Positions 27,401 to 35,430 of a stretch of 64,000 bases of DNA are shown here, piece by piece (position 1 is the first letter of the stretch; each line of letters opens with the position of its first letter). A program made the position numbers and the translations under genes. The stretch covers positions 1 through 64,000 of the forward strand of contig JASJCQ010000007.1 of assembly GCA_030065915.1 (NCBI GenBank), written 5' to 3'. The notes under the pieces were generated by a model that did no database searches, had not been told where the DNA came from, and saw nothing but the letters and a program-made list of their open reading frames with translations. This DNA is from Woeseiaceae bacterium. GTDB taxonomy: Bacteria; Pseudomonadota; Gammaproteobacteria; Steroidobacterales; Woeseiaceae.

Positions 27401-30313
27401 TTCGTCGAACATCCGCGTCAGTTCCTCGCGGGCGTTTATGGCCGGTTCGGACGCAGGCGCGGGGGGCGGCGCCGCCTTCGCGACCGGTTCTGCGACGGCC
27501 GGCTCAGCAAGCTCTCGTCCGACGCCATGGCCGGCCGCGTACAGGCCACAAAGGGCCTGGTTGAATGACGTCATTGCTCCGGTCTTGGGATGGTTGACGA
27601 ACAACGAGACAACATCGCCCTTGTCGCCTAGCACGCTGTCGACAAAACCCTTCAGCGCTTTTTTCGGGCCCACTTCGACGAATACGCGAACGCCTGCGTC
27701 ATACAGTTCCTTGAGCCCGTTCACGAACTGAACGGGGGACGCGATCTGCTTGCCGAGACCGTCAATGATCTTCTCGGTCGCGCCGACGCCCGTCTCATAG
27801 AACGTGCCCGTTACATTGCTGATGATCGGAAGCACGGGTTCGCGGACCTGCATGCGCGAGAGCACCGCCTTCAGCGGTTCACTGGCGGGCGCGACGATGC
27901 GCGTATGGAAGGCGTGGCTGACCGGCAGCGGTACGGCCTGGGCGCCCTCGGCGCTGAAGCGTTCAATCGCTTCGTCGATGGCGGCACTCTCACCGCCGAT
28001 GACGGCCTGTTCGTTGCTGTTGATGTTGGCGATAACGAGATAGCCGTCGATACTCGCGAGCACGCGCTGTATGTCGGCCAACGGTGCGAAGATGGCGGCC
28101 ATCTTGCCGTTGTCTTCCACCGCGACGTGGGCCATTTCACGGCCGCGCGCGCTGACGGCTTCCAGTGCTTCGGCGAGCGTCAGGACGCCGGCCTGCACGA
28201 GCGCTGCGTATTCGCCCAGGCTGTGACCCATGACCATGTCGGGCTGCACGCCGTAGGTGTCGAGCAACTGCGTCATGGCAGCATTGGCCGTCAGCATGGC
28301 GGGCTGCGTTACCTCGGTCTGGCGGAGAGCATTGTTCGCGGCCTTGGTGGATTCTTCATCGTCAGCTTCGACGAAGATAAAGTCTGACAGATTGCGCTCG
28401 TCGAGATGCGGGCGCATGACTCGGTCTGCCTGCTCGAATACGGCCCGTACCTCGGGTTCACGGTCACGAAGCTCTGAGAGCATGTTGAGGTACTGCGAAC
28501 CCTGTCCCGGGTACAGGAACGCGATCTTCTGCTTGTCGCCTGAGCCGCGGTAGATGCCTTGCGACGTCAGTGCGTTCCAGACCGATGCCTCGTCACGCTC
28601 GACAGCCTTCAATGCCAGTTCGACTTTGCGCGACAGGTCGGCGGGCGATTTGAAATCGATGGCGATGCGCTCGGGTGCTGCGAGGTCCTTTGCTAAAGGC
28701 GCCTCATGACCGAGCGCTTTGTTGGCTTCGGCTTCGACCTTCAATTTACGCAGACGCGTCGCCAGTTCCACGCCGGTATCCGCACCGAGCACGACGGCTC
28801 CGCTCAACGGCGCCTTGGCCGCCATGCCAGTCACGGCTGCTGCGGGCGTGTCGCTGGTCGTTTTCTTGTCTCGGCTATCGGCGGTCAGGCTGCCCGGGAT
28901 GTGCTCTTCGAGTACGGCATGGAAGTTCGTACCGCCGAAACCGAATGCACTGACGCCGGCGCGGCGCACGCCACAGGCCGGCTTCGGCCAGTCTCTGAGC
29001 TCCGTGTTGACGTAGAATGGCGAGTGATCGAAATCGATGTTCGGGTTCTTTTCGCTACAGTTGAGGCTGGGCGGCAGCACCTTGTCATTCAGCGCCAGTG
29101 CCGTCTTCAGCAGACCGGCGGCGCCGGCGGCGCCCTTCAGGTGGCCGATGTTCGACTTGACGGAGCCCAATGCAACGCTGTGCGGTTGTGCACCCGCGCT
29201 CGCGAACACGTCAGTCAGGCTCTCGACCTCGACGACGTCGCCGACACGCGTAGACGTACCGTGGCCCTCGACGTAACTAGCCGTTGATGGAGGCAGTCCG
29301 GCGTTTGCCCAGGCACGCTGTACGGCGAGCTTCTGGCCAACCGGGTTCGGCGCCGTGATGCCCTTGCCCTTGCCGTCGCTGGAGCCGCCCATGCCCCGCA
29401 ACACGGCGTAGATATGGTCGCCGTCGCGCTCGGCATCTTCGAGCCGCTTCAACAGAAACAGTGCCGCGCCTTCGCCCATGACGAAGCCATCGGCGCCGTC
29501 GGCGTAGGGGCGGGTGCCCGTCGCAGACAGAGCACCGATCTTGCAGAATTTGACGAAGGTCGATGCGCCCATGTTGCGATCGATGCCGCCGGTGATCACG
29601 GCGTCGTAGTCGTGTTCCTCGAGTCCCTCGCACGCGGCAGTGATCGCCGCCATCGCCGACGCGCAAGCGGCGTCAACGACATAGTTGGGCCCGTGTAGGT
29701 TGAACAGGTTGGCTATGCGACCCGCCATCACGTTGGCCAGTTCGCCGGGCATCGAATCCTCGGTGATCTCCGGTATGCGGTCGCGCAAGTTGGCCCGTGC
29801 TTCGGCGACGATTTTCTTTCGCAGCTCCTCCGGCAGTTCCTTGAAGCTCTCGGCTGCTTCGAGCTCGCGTGCGAACTCTGGGAAGGAGACGCGCAAGGCC
29901 GTCAGGTAGTGCTTCTCGCCGGCCATTGCGTTGCCGAGGATGACGGCTGTGCGGTCCGTATCGAGCGGCCGCTCGGGGTAGCCATAGTCTTCCAGTACGC
30001 TGCGTGTGCAGGCGATGCCCCAGCGTTGTGCCTCATCCATCGCGCTACCGACTTTTGGCGGTATCGGGAGCTTCCAGTCAAACGGCTTCCATTCCCAGTC
30101 CCTGACCCAGCCACCGATCTTGGAATAGGTCGCATCGTCGGTTTCCGGGTCCGGGCTGAAATACAGCTCGGGGTCCCAGCGGTCCGCATCGACTTCGGTG
30201 ATCGAGTACGTGCCGGATTTCAGGTTCTCCCAAAATCGTTCTACATCAGGCGCTCCGGGCATGATGGCCCCGACACCCACGATTGCAACGGCGCGGTGTG
30301 CTGTGTCTTTCAC
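21422..30313 (-). CDS. iterative type I polyketide / PUFA-synthase-like megasynthase, KS-AT-KS-5xACP-KR-DH
   Basis: This 2963-aa protein has, in order: KS1 at about 1-460 (VVDAACASAMAA, Cys217; EGHGTSTRVGD; NIGHLKGAAG); acyltransferase at about 590-900 (GHSLGEYAAL, Ser698); and a second KS-like domain at about 980-1480 (INGACASTTQ, Cys1245; SHETYTPARGG; NTKGFTGHAMGAG). Five tandem carrier domains follow at about 1600-2090. A ketoreductase follows at about 2170-2660 (VTGAAGSI; SSVAG..DYSAAND, Tyr2558), then a hot-dog dehydratase at about 2680-2960 (HRIDGTAVLPG, His2697). Tandem carriers followed by KR and DH are the PfaA layout, but the second KS is extra and there is no enoylreductase or thioesterase. 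All carrier domains have Thr in place of the usual Ser. The product is unknown: a partly reduced, possibly polyunsaturated, chain is inferred. Confidence 0.9.
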   Translation of the reverse strand: MKDTAHRAVAIVGVGAIMPGAPDVERFWENLKSGTYSITEVDADRWDPELYFSPDPETDDATYSKIGGWVRDWEWKPFDWKLPIPPKVGSAMDEAQRWGIACTRSVLEDYGYPERPLDTDRTAVILGNAMAGEKHYLTALRVSFPEFARELEAAESFKELPEELRKKIVAEARANLRDRIPEITEDSMPGELANVMAGRIANLFNLHGPNYVVDAACASAMAAITAACEGLEEHDYDAVITGGIDRNMGASTFVKFCKIGALSATGTRPYADGADGFVMGEGAALFLLKRLEDAERDGDHIYAVLRGMGGSSDGKGKGITAPNPVGQKLAVQRAWANAGLPPSTASYVEGHGTSTRVGDVVEVESLTDVFASAGAQPHSVALGSVKSNIGHLKGAAGAAGLLKTALALNDKVLPPSLNCSEKNPNIDFDHSPFYVNTELRDWPKPACGVRRAGVSAFGFGGTNFHAVLEEHIPGSLTADSRDKKTTSDTPAAAVTGMAAKAPLSGAVVLGADTGVELATRLRKLKVEAEANKALGHEAPLAKDLAAPERIAIDFKSPADLSRKVELALKAVERDEASVWNALTSQGIYRGSGDKQKIAFLYPGQGSQYLNMLSELRDREPEVRAVFEQADRVMRPHLDERNLSDFIFVEADDEESTKAANNALRQTEVTQPAMLTANAAMTQLLDTYGVQPDMVMGHSLGEYAALVQAGVLTLAEALEAVSARGREMAHVAVEDNGKMAAIFAPLADIQRVLASIDGYLVIANINSNEQAVIGGESAAIDEAIERFSAEGAQAVPLPVSHAFHTRIVAPASEPLKAVLSRMQVREPVLPIISNVTGTFYETGVGATEKIIDGLGKQIASPVQFVNGLKELYDAGVRVFVEVGPKKALKGFVDSVLGDKGDVVSLFVNHPKTGAMTSFNQALCGLYAAGHGVGRELAEPAVAEPVAKAAPPPAPASEPAINAREELTRMFDEFVARGQQILGGSIAGASPGSSEEIVISGAALGLPGTPKVFDDKNVSRILHGEQFIDVLPFRIRQAITEKHITRLVKPEKGDPIFVTIDDTKDVLKLGGRAGQFDIAEEFGVNPERAKAFDSTTAMAVAVGLDALRDAGIPLVLNYKTTTTGSKLPDRWRLPDELRDETGVIFASAFPGMDAFSEQLDDYYIERGHREQLEGLESLREWLTHQGNGSGGAIDEVDRRIAELKGLVGETEYHFDRRFLFRVLSMGHSQFAEEIGARGPNTQINGACASTTQAVALAEDWIRGGRCKRVIIVSADNVTSDHLMEWVGSGFLASGAAATDENPEDAATPFDRRRHGMIPGMGAAALVVETATTVRDRGLQPIAEVLGSVTANSAFHGTRLDIDHIATVMEDMVAKAEVRHGVSRSQMAPQTMFMSHETYTPARGGSASAEIHALREVFGKQADEVVISNTKGFTGHAMGAGVEDVVAVKALETGIVPPVPNFREVDPELGPLNLSTGGGYPVQYALRLGAGFGSQLAMTLMRWTPTPDGHRREADRLGFEYRITDQTRWQDWLNGLSGYDRADLEVERRRLRVRDQGPPTRSGIEATARPAVTEAQAATVSAPAPVAAPSTPEPVVTSAAAPSDDVEAQVIRIVAEKTDYPPDMLALDLDLEADLGVDTVKQAEVFAEIRGHYDIPRDENLRLSEFPTLEHVVCFVRERRPDQPVAPGAPAAQAAVAEVVAAAPASPSSDGVEEQVIRIVAEKTDYPPDMLALDLDLEADLGVDTVKQAEVFAEIRGHYEIPRDENLQLSEFPTLAHVVGFVRERRPDQPAPIAATPQAAPEPAIASSAAPSSDGVEDQVIRIVAEKTDYPPDMLDLDLDLEADLGVDTVKQAEVFAEIRGHYDIPRDENLQLSEFPTLAHVVGFVRERRPDQPATGAPAVTEPATEPAAGMTAAPSDDVEAQVIRIVAEKTDYPPDMLDLDLDLEADLGVDTVKQAEVFAEIRGHYHIPRDENLQLSEFPTLTHVVGFVRDRRPDQPTSPTAAATAPAPAAEAVPQAAEGDEAIKQRVMAIVSEMTGYPEDMLDMDLDLEADLGVDTVKQAEIFVAMREAYGIPRDPDLVLGDFPTLTHAVQFVKDRMPEGESATPEQADNQTEAGSTTVEAAMVGDLEAANQVPRRIPTAVLRPALDVCKPTGVELAGGARVIVMPDKGGVGRALIDRLGKRGIEVLALNPDSDSVTIGKQVAEWSAEGTVAGLYWLPALDAHEAIAEMDDSTWQAATDLRIKALYEAVRALYEQLQTGENFLVAATRLGGRHGYDANGASNPLGGAVCGFVKSFKRERNDVLCKVVDFAPSRKTAALADRIIDETLGDPGLVEVGIDEDARWSIGIREIPCDGSPSGMELNKESVFVVTGAAGSIVSAIVADLATASGGTFHLLDVAPEPDRSDPDIARFASDRDGLKRDIFERIKASGERATPAMVEKELAGIERAAAALSAVQAIEASGGTAHYYSVDLTDSGALTEVVESILAQHERIDVLVHAAGVEISRFLPDKERSEFDLVFDVKSSAWHTMMRTIGETPLGAAVVFSSVAGRFGNGGQTDYSAANDFLTKSVMSFAANRPDTRGLAIDWTAWGGIGMATRGSIPTMMAAAGIDMLPPEAGIPVVRRELTQGPVVSELVVGERLGILAEQWDVTGGIDVDRLMADVERGPMLGNIVGVSLTKGLIVETELDPKDQAFLNDHRIDGTAVLPGVMGLEAFAELATLVLPDYHVQSIDDVNFLAPFKFYKDEPRKVRLTAQFVELDGQIAAFCTLEGERNIKTQPDPVVTTHFTAVVRLTQGVPDEYKVDQPRLDAGTAIDSDAVYDVYFHGPAYQVLQSAWSGDVDTAVGRLAKDLPANHSPPNLPTLIAPRLIELCFQTAGMYELGVDGRFGLPSRIGRVTKLREPSVVKADLYTVVRHSNGGRGFDADVVDESGNVYMRLEDYYTAELPGAAEAVPIDPIRAAFRAE
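24020..25530 (-). repeat. five tandem acyl-carrier-protein repeats within the megasynthase gene
   Basis: The units repeat every 312-318 bp (predicted attachment residues at Thr1636, 1742, 1846, 1950 and 2055). The first four protein repeats are nearly identical (EKTDYPPDML, DLDLEADLGVDTVKQAEVFAE); the last is diverged (EMTGYPEDML, KQAEIFVAMREAYG). Linkers are Ala/Pro/Thr-rich. The DNA copies carry many synonymous differences, so this is not a very recent duplication. Confidence 0.9.
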
Positions 30314-30325
30314 GATCTTGTCCCC

Positions 30326-31972
30326 CTAGCGCTCGTACAGAGCGTCGGCAACTTTGTTCATGTCTTTGATCATTCCCAGCTGCGCGCTGTGGAGGCCGCG
30401 CAGGTTCAACGCATCGGCCAGGCCGGCCGGCTCACTTGTGTCGGCGCCGACGACGAGTGCCAGGCCATCGGAGGCCACCTTGGCTGCGGCCTGGCGAGCG
30501 AGAATTCTCGCCATCGTGTTGAGCGTCTCCGGCGGGTAGCGCGTGTCCGCCTTTTCGTCCAGGCGTCCGTCGGTTGCCGCCGCTGCGCGTTTCGCGAGGC
30601 TGGCGGCGCATTCGGCCCAGGCGATCAGTTCGCCGAGCCGGAACAGGACGTGCTGGTTTCGGGTCAGTTTGCCGACACGGCAGCGCTCCAGGATCTCGGC
30701 CAGTGCGTGCAATGCCAATGCCACGGTCGCTGCACCAGTCTCCGGGTGGGCCGCATGCAGCTGTTCCATTTCGCGGGCTTTTCCATGGTAGTAGTCGCCG
30801 CGGGACTTCAGGTGCCACTGCCAGCGATCGCGAGCGATGGTCATTTCCATGATCTCGGAGGTGCCCTCGTAGATCATCGTGATGCGAACGTCGCGCTTGA
30901 TCTTCTCGACCATGTATTCACGCGTGTAGCCGTAGCCACCGAGCGCCTGGATGCCTGCTTCTGCGGCGGCGTTGCCAGCTTCTGAGCTGAAGTACTTGGC
31001 GATAGCGCCTTCCGTGATCAGGCTGCCTTCACCCGCATCGATTCGCGCGGCGGTTTCCTCGATGAACGCACGTCCGCCTTCCAGGCGCACCACGTTGGGT
31101 ACGATGAGCTTGTGGGTATAGCCCTGTTTCTCGGAGAGCGGCGTGCCTGCCTGCACGCGTTCCTTGGAGTATTCGATCGCGCGACTCATGGCTTCGACAC
31201 CGCAGCCGAGACCGAAGGCGGCAACCATCAGCCGCGTGTATCCGAAGACCCGCTGGGCCTGCGCCAGGCCTTGTCCCTCCACGCCGCCGAGCAACTGCTC
31301 CTTGGGCACGTATACGTTATCCAGCATTACGGCGGCGGTGTTGCTGTCTCGAATGCCGTGTTTGTCTTCAGGTTTACCGTGGCTTAAGCCCTCAGTGCCG
31401 GCCTCGATGAGGAACCAGGTTGGGCCGCCGGGCGCCAGCGCGAGCACGGAGTAGAGGTCGGCAAAGCCGCCGTTGCTGATCCACTGCTTTGAGCCTGTGA
31501 TTTTGTAACCCTTCAGATCGCCGTTATCGCCAACGGGTTCTGCGCGCGTCTTCAGGGCACCGAGGTCGCTCCCGGCCAGCGGCTCCGTCGCCGCGTAGGC
31601 CATCAGGAGTCCTTCCTCGGCGAGACGGCCCATCCAGTGGGCCTGCTGTTCGGGTGTGCCGCCGACGCGAATCGGGTCACTGCCCAGGAACGTCGCCAGG
31701 ACGCCAGTCGCGATACCGAGATCGACACGCGCCATTGCCTCGCAGACCCGGTAGACGTCGAAGGCTCCGCCACCCATGCCGCCGTATTCTTCCGGGATAA
31801 ACAACAGCTGCACGCCGATGGTCTCCCCGCACAGGTCCTTGACCAGCTTGACTGGAAATTCCTCGTCCGCGTCAAGGTCTAACAGCAGGTTTTCTGGGAG
31901 CGCGTCAGCAGCGAATCGCTGGACGGCGTCTAGGGTCATGTCGAGGATTTCGGCATCAATTGCGCTGGGCAT
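30326..31972 (-). CDS. acyl-CoA dehydrogenase family flavoprotein
   Basis: This 548-aa protein carries FAD-dependent acyl-CoA dehydrogenase motifs: [22 protein letters not shown] (FAD/substrate binding), [40 protein letters not shown] and [12 protein letters not shown] with the likely catalytic Glu near residue 369. It is longer than the usual 380 residues because of a C-terminal helical extension of the type found in the roughly 550-600-aa branch. I start at ATG 31972, which has AGGAGAA 6 bases upstream. It is the first gene of the synthase operon, 12 bases before the synthase. It might introduce or remove a double bond in the product or its precursor; the acyl substrate could be CoA- or ACP-bound. 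This role is inferred. Confidence 0.88.
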   Translation of the reverse strand: MPSAIDAEILDMTLDAVQRFAADALPENLLLDLDADEEFPVKLVKDLCGETIGVQLLFIPEEYGGMGGGAFDVYRVCEAMARVDLGIATGVLATFLGSDPIRVGGTPEQQAHWMGRLAEEGLLMAYAATEPLAGSDLGALKTRAEPVGDNGDLKGYKITGSKQWISNGGFADLYSVLALAPGGPTWFLIEAGTEGLSHGKPEDKHGIRDSNTAAVMLDNVYVPKEQLLGGVEGQGLAQAQRVFGYTRLMVAAFGLGCGVEAMSRAIEYSKERVQAGTPLSEKQGYTHKLIVPNVVRLEGGRAFIEETAARIDAGEGSLITEGAIAKYFSSEAGNAAAEAGIQALGGYGYTREYMVEKIKRDVRITMIYEGTSEIMEMTIARDRWQWHLKSRGDYYHGKAREMEQLHAAHPETGAATVALALHALAEILERCRVGKLTRNQHVLFRLGELIAWAECAASLAKRAAAATDGRLDEKADTRYPPETLNTMARILARQAAAKVASDGLALVVGADTSEPAGLADALNLRGLHSAQLGMIKDMNKVADALYER

Positions 31973-32299
31973 GTTCTTCTCCTGAAATCGTGGGTTACAC
32001 GATGGCCTGCTAGCTCTTTCCATAAACCAGCTGCACCGAGGGTCGGTCAATCAGGGAAGTTATCTATGCCCGTTTCGGAATGACGCCGTAGGGCCCGGGA
32101 GGACGGACACAGGGAGATTCCTGCGAGTTAGTGATGCTCCTCCGGATATACGTTGTGGGTGTCACTAGCGTACAACTCCTTCGCGTATAAAGTAATTGTT
32201 TATCAATAGTTTATATGACCTTTTTAAAGTTATTATATTACTTTGGATTTTTGCGCACGGAGTCATGGGCCGATGTCGTCGAAGGGACAGCGCCTCGTA
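31973..32299 (-). promoter_or_regulatory. AT-rich upstream region of the synthase operon
   Basis: This 327-base gap lies between the AraC gene and the acyl-CoA dehydrogenase, both on the minus strand. It holds no gene. A sharply AT-rich stretch (about 32185-32250) contrasts with the GC-rich surroundings. It includes a minus-strand TATAAT (32232-32237) without a good -35, and the short inverted repeat ATTG-TTTAT-CAAT. A weak -35 is typical of promoters needing an activator, which would fit control by the adjacent AraC protein. The promoter position is a suggestion. Confidence 0.45.
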
Positions 32300-33313
32300 T
32301 CATGAATCGGCAATTTTCATCGATATTCGGTACTCGTTCGGCGAGCAGCCGACGCTCTTGCGAAATGCGCGGCGGAAGTTGGCCGTGTCCCGATAACCGA
32401 GTGTCCCGGCGATGGCCTCGACGCTATGGTCGGTTTCACGAAGGTAGAGCTTTGCGTGGCTGGCGAGCGCCCGCGACTTCAGCTGACGGAAGCTCGTGTT
32501 TTCGGCCCGCAGATGTCGATTCAGGGTTCGACCGGAGATGTGCAGCCTGAACGCGACGTCTGCCATGTCGGGAATAGGGGTGTCGCTCGTTCGTAGCAGC
32601 GTCGAGACATGCTGAGTGAACGGCGTGCCTTTTGTTTCGCTCTGTTCTTTAAGGCTGCGTGCCAGGCTTATCTGCGCCTGATGCCAGAGCTCGGCGTGAT
32701 AGAAGGGCGAGGGCAGGTCGAGCCATCGGTGCGGGATGCAGACTTCGTTTGCCTCAGCGCCAAACTCAACGATCCCGGACAAAGCGGCCCTGTACTCGTC
32801 GGAGTCGTCTGATTCGGGCATGGCGAAGCGATAACGCACATCGTTGATGGGCGCTCCGAGCACCGACTCCAGGTACTGTTGCAACAGCATTACCGCGGTT
32901 TGGGTGTGGAGGCGTTCGACGTAGCCGGTCTCCCGCTCGTAGAGAATGCGTACAGTCAGTCCCCGCGTCGTCGAGCTGGCAACGATGTTGATGTAAGTCG
33001 CGTGTAGCCGCGCGTAACCTTCCAACAGCTGCAGGCCGTCGCGAAGACTCGGGGCCAGGGCGAGTCCGGCGCCCACTGGACCCATCGCAAAGACGTGCAT
33101 CTTTCGGCCTAGCAGGAAACCAAGTTGTTCGCCGGACAGCAGCCTGTCCCCGGTGCGCAACACGTGCAGGAAGTCGGCCAACCGAATGTCCCCGCCACGC
33201 ATCAACTCATCGCGGCCCAGCGCTATGCCATCAAACAACGGGGAAGGGTCTATGTCGCGCTGCTCGACTTCCCGCATGATCAGGCGGGCATACACGGGGC
33301 TTATCCTATCCAT
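32300..33313 (-). CDS. AraC-family transcriptional regulator with N-terminal arabinose-binding-like domain
   Basis: This protein has 337 residues from ATG 33313; a GTG at 33349 would add 12. The N-terminal part (LIMREVEQRDIDPSPLFDG.., YARLHATYINI) matches the ligand-binding domain of the OruR/ArgR-like AraC subgroup. The C-terminal 100 residues hold two helix-turn-helices (DVAFRLHISGRTLNRHLRAE and SVEAIAGTLGYRDTANFRRAFRKSVGCSPNEYR). It lies directly upstream of the synthase operon in the same direction and divergent from a desaturase 119 bases away. It is therefore a good candidate regulator of either or both. The ligand is unknown; related regulators often sense fatty-acid-like molecules. 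Confidence 0.85.
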   Translation of the reverse strand: MDRISPVYARLIMREVEQRDIDPSPLFDGIALGRDELMRGGDIRLADFLHVLRTGDRLLSGEQLGFLLGRKMHVFAMGPVGAGLALAPSLRDGLQLLEGYARLHATYINIVASSTTRGLTVRILYERETGYVERLHTQTAVMLLQQYLESVLGAPINDVRYRFAMPESDDSDEYRAALSGIVEFGAEANEVCIPHRWLDLPSPFYHAELWHQAQISLARSLKEQSETKGTPFTQHVSTLLRTSDTPIPDMADVAFRLHISGRTLNRHLRAENTSFRQLKSRALASHAKLYLRETDHSVEAIAGTLGYRDTANFRRAFRKSVGCSPNEYRISMKIADS

Positions 33314-33432
33314 TGCCACAAAATATCGATAAATGGCGAAAAATGACACCTAATCGTCCGTTATTGCTCTGACCACGATGGCCTGAATCGTCGATATTGG
33401 GTGCTGGATCAGGACTGTGAGGACGCAGTGAC

Positions 33433-34341
33433 ATGAGTAAGTCAGACCACCTCGACAGGCAAGCGGTTGCCCGTGCCGGAAAGTACATGGGGAAGGTCGC
33501 CTGGTTGACCGTTGTCCTTGGACTCAGCTTTTTCCTGGTCTACGTGGCAGCCGTGGTGATGACCCTGGCGGGACTCATGCCACTCTGGCTCGCCGTTCCG
33601 GTAGTGACAATCGTGACCTACCTGAGCTACACGATCTTGCACGACTCGGTGCACGGGTCTATCGGTGGCAATGACAGGACGTTCCGCTGGCTTAACCGGA
33701 CCATGGGCTATGTCGCTGCGTGGGTCACGATGATTCCATTTACCGCGCACCGTCACGAGCACATGGCGCATCATCGCTACGCCAATGACGAGAACAAAGA
33801 CCCGGACTTCCATATGGGCAATATGGGCAGATCTCCGGTGGCGCCCATGCGCGAAGCCCTGCGCGCGTGGACCGGCCAGATCAGCTATTACATGGAGCAC
33901 CGATGGGCTCATGCGCCGACTCGGCAGAATCTCCACCTTTGCCTTGAGCTTGCGGCTGCACTGCTGCCGAGGGTGGCGATTGCCCTGGCGGGATTCTGGC
34001 TCGAGGCGCTGGCGCTTTTCGTGCTGGCCTGGATCCTCGGTGCCGTTATCCTGATTTATCTTTTCGCCTACGTCGTTCACCGGCCACACGAGCAGATTGG
34101 TCGCTACGTGGACACGTCAACGATACTGCCGCCGCGGTCGCCAATATTGCGCAATGCGGTGAACTGGTTCTGGATGTTCCAGAACTATCACTCTATCCAT
34201 CATCTGTTCCCGAGAGTGCCTTTCTATCAATACGAGGCGCTCTTTGAGGAGATAGAGGATGTGATGGCTGCAAAACATGCACCTGTCTACAGCCTCTCTG
34301 TCCGAGGTCTGGAGGAGGCGGAGCCGCCGCTCGCCGTTTAG
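33433..34341 (+). CDS. membrane fatty acid desaturase / hydroxylase
   Basis: This 302-aa integral membrane di-iron enzyme has the three histidine boxes: HDSVH, HRHEHMAHH and, near the C-terminus, HSIHH. An additional YVVHRPHEQ lies between the last two. Hydrophobic segments lie at about residues 17-60 and 175-215. This family inserts double bonds or hydroxyls in acyl chains, sterols or carotenoids; the box spacing does not fix the substrate. It is divergent from the AraC regulator next to the synthase operon, so a link to the same lipid product is plausible. GAGGAC lies upstream of ATG 33433. Confidence 0.85.
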   Translation: MSKSDHLDRQAVARAGKYMGKVAWLTVVLGLSFFLVYVAAVVMTLAGLMPLWLAVPVVTIVTYLSYTILHDSVHGSIGGNDRTFRWLNRTMGYVAAWVTMIPFTAHRHEHMAHHRYANDENKDPDFHMGNMGRSPVAPMREALRAWTGQISYYMEHRWAHAPTRQNLHLCLELAAALLPRVAIALAGFWLEALALFVLAWILGAVILIYLFAYVVHRPHEQIGRYVDTSTILPPRSPILRNAVNWFWMFQNYHSIHHLFPRVPFYQYEALFEEIEDVMAAKHAPVYSLSVRGLEEAEPPLAV

Positions 34342-34396
34342 ATTTTAGCCGCCGGGGGCTGTTTACAATGATTTGCGTCGAACGCTATGCGCAACA

Positions 34397-35179
34397 TTAT
34401 TTGGCGGGTCGCTTGGAGAACAGGTTTGCTATCGATTCTGCGTTCTCACGCTCTGTTTGAATGACCTTGGCCTGCGCCTCAATCTGGCGCGAGAACTTGA
34501 TCATGTCGAGCAATTGATCGGTCAGGTCGACGTTCGAGTTCTCGAGCGCGCCCGACTGGATCCTGCCGAACGAGGCGGTTCCTGCTTCGCCGAGAGTTGC
34601 TGCGCCGGATGCCGATGACTCAGTCCATTCGTTGGTTCCCGCGTTCTGCAATCCCCCCGGGTTGGTGAAGACGGCGATCGCAACCTTGCCGAGCGGTTCG
34701 GACCGGCCGTCGCTGTAACGGGCGAATACGACGCCTCCCGGGTCCACGCCGATGCCGCCGGTAGATCCTTTCGACATCTGCAGGTCGGTCAGAACGCCAG
34801 TATTGACCTGTCCGCTGCTGTCCATCGAATAACCCTGTAGACGCGCGCCACGCGCGTTGACTATGTATCCGTTCGAATCAACGCCGAACTCGCCGTTTCG
34901 CGTGTATAGCCGCGAACCGCCATTACTCAGCATGAAGTAGCCGTTACCACCGATGGCGAAGTCCAGCGCGTTGTTGGTGAAACGGAATGTCCCTTGCGTG
35001 TCTTGCCGGGCGATTGCTCCGACGCGAACGCCGCGGCCGACACCGTTCGCCACTTGTTCGGCAAGTTCGGTTCGTGACTGCCTGAAGCCTGATGTTGCGA
35101 CGTTCGCGATGTTGTTTGCGGTTGTCCTGAGTCCGGTCAGTGCCGAATTCAGACCGCTCAATGGGATTCGAAATGGCAT
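34397..35179 (-). CDS. flagellar rod/hook-type protein (FlgE/FlgF/FlgG family), orphan
   Basis: This 260-aa protein has the family N-terminus (PLSGLNSALTGLRTTANNIANVATSGF) and the central block FAIGGNGYFML..YTRNGEF. The C-terminus is SGALENSNVDLTDQLLDMIKFSRQ. These are the axial-protein helices that build rod and hook. The size fits FlgF/FlgG, while ALENSNVDLT is closer to FlgE. The conserved QRAY near the end is replaced by FSRQIEAQ. No other flagellar gene lies nearby. It may be a paralogue or remnant, or part of a cluster elsewhere. It is transcribed convergently with the desaturase. Confidence 0.8.
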   Translation of the reverse strand: MPFRIPLSGLNSALTGLRTTANNIANVATSGFRQSRTELAEQVANGVGRGVRVGAIARQDTQGTFRFTNNALDFAIGGNGYFMLSNGGSRLYTRNGEFGVDSNGYIVNARGARLQGYSMDSSGQVNTGVLTDLQMSKGSTGGIGVDPGGVVFARYSDGRSEPLGKVAIAVFTNPGGLQNAGTNEWTESSASGAATLGEAGTASFGRIQSGALENSNVDLTDQLLDMIKFSRQIEAQAKVIQTERENAESIANLFSKRPAK

Positions 35180-35430
35180 CAGAAGGCTCCTGGCAAAGGT
35201 GCTTCGCTGAGGGTTACATAATTGCGACGATTGGTTCGTACCTTCTGAAGGGATGAAGGCTGGCGATAGGACGGAAATTCTGCCATTTGTCTGTTATCGG
35301 CGCGGCGTTGCAGAACTTTAGCGTCCTATCGGCGGACGTCGCACTCAAGTGTCGTTGCGATGTTCTGGGTTAGTATGTTGACTATCGGAGAACAGCGTTT
35401 AACCACCGCCAGGTCTGCAGAAAGTTTGCG

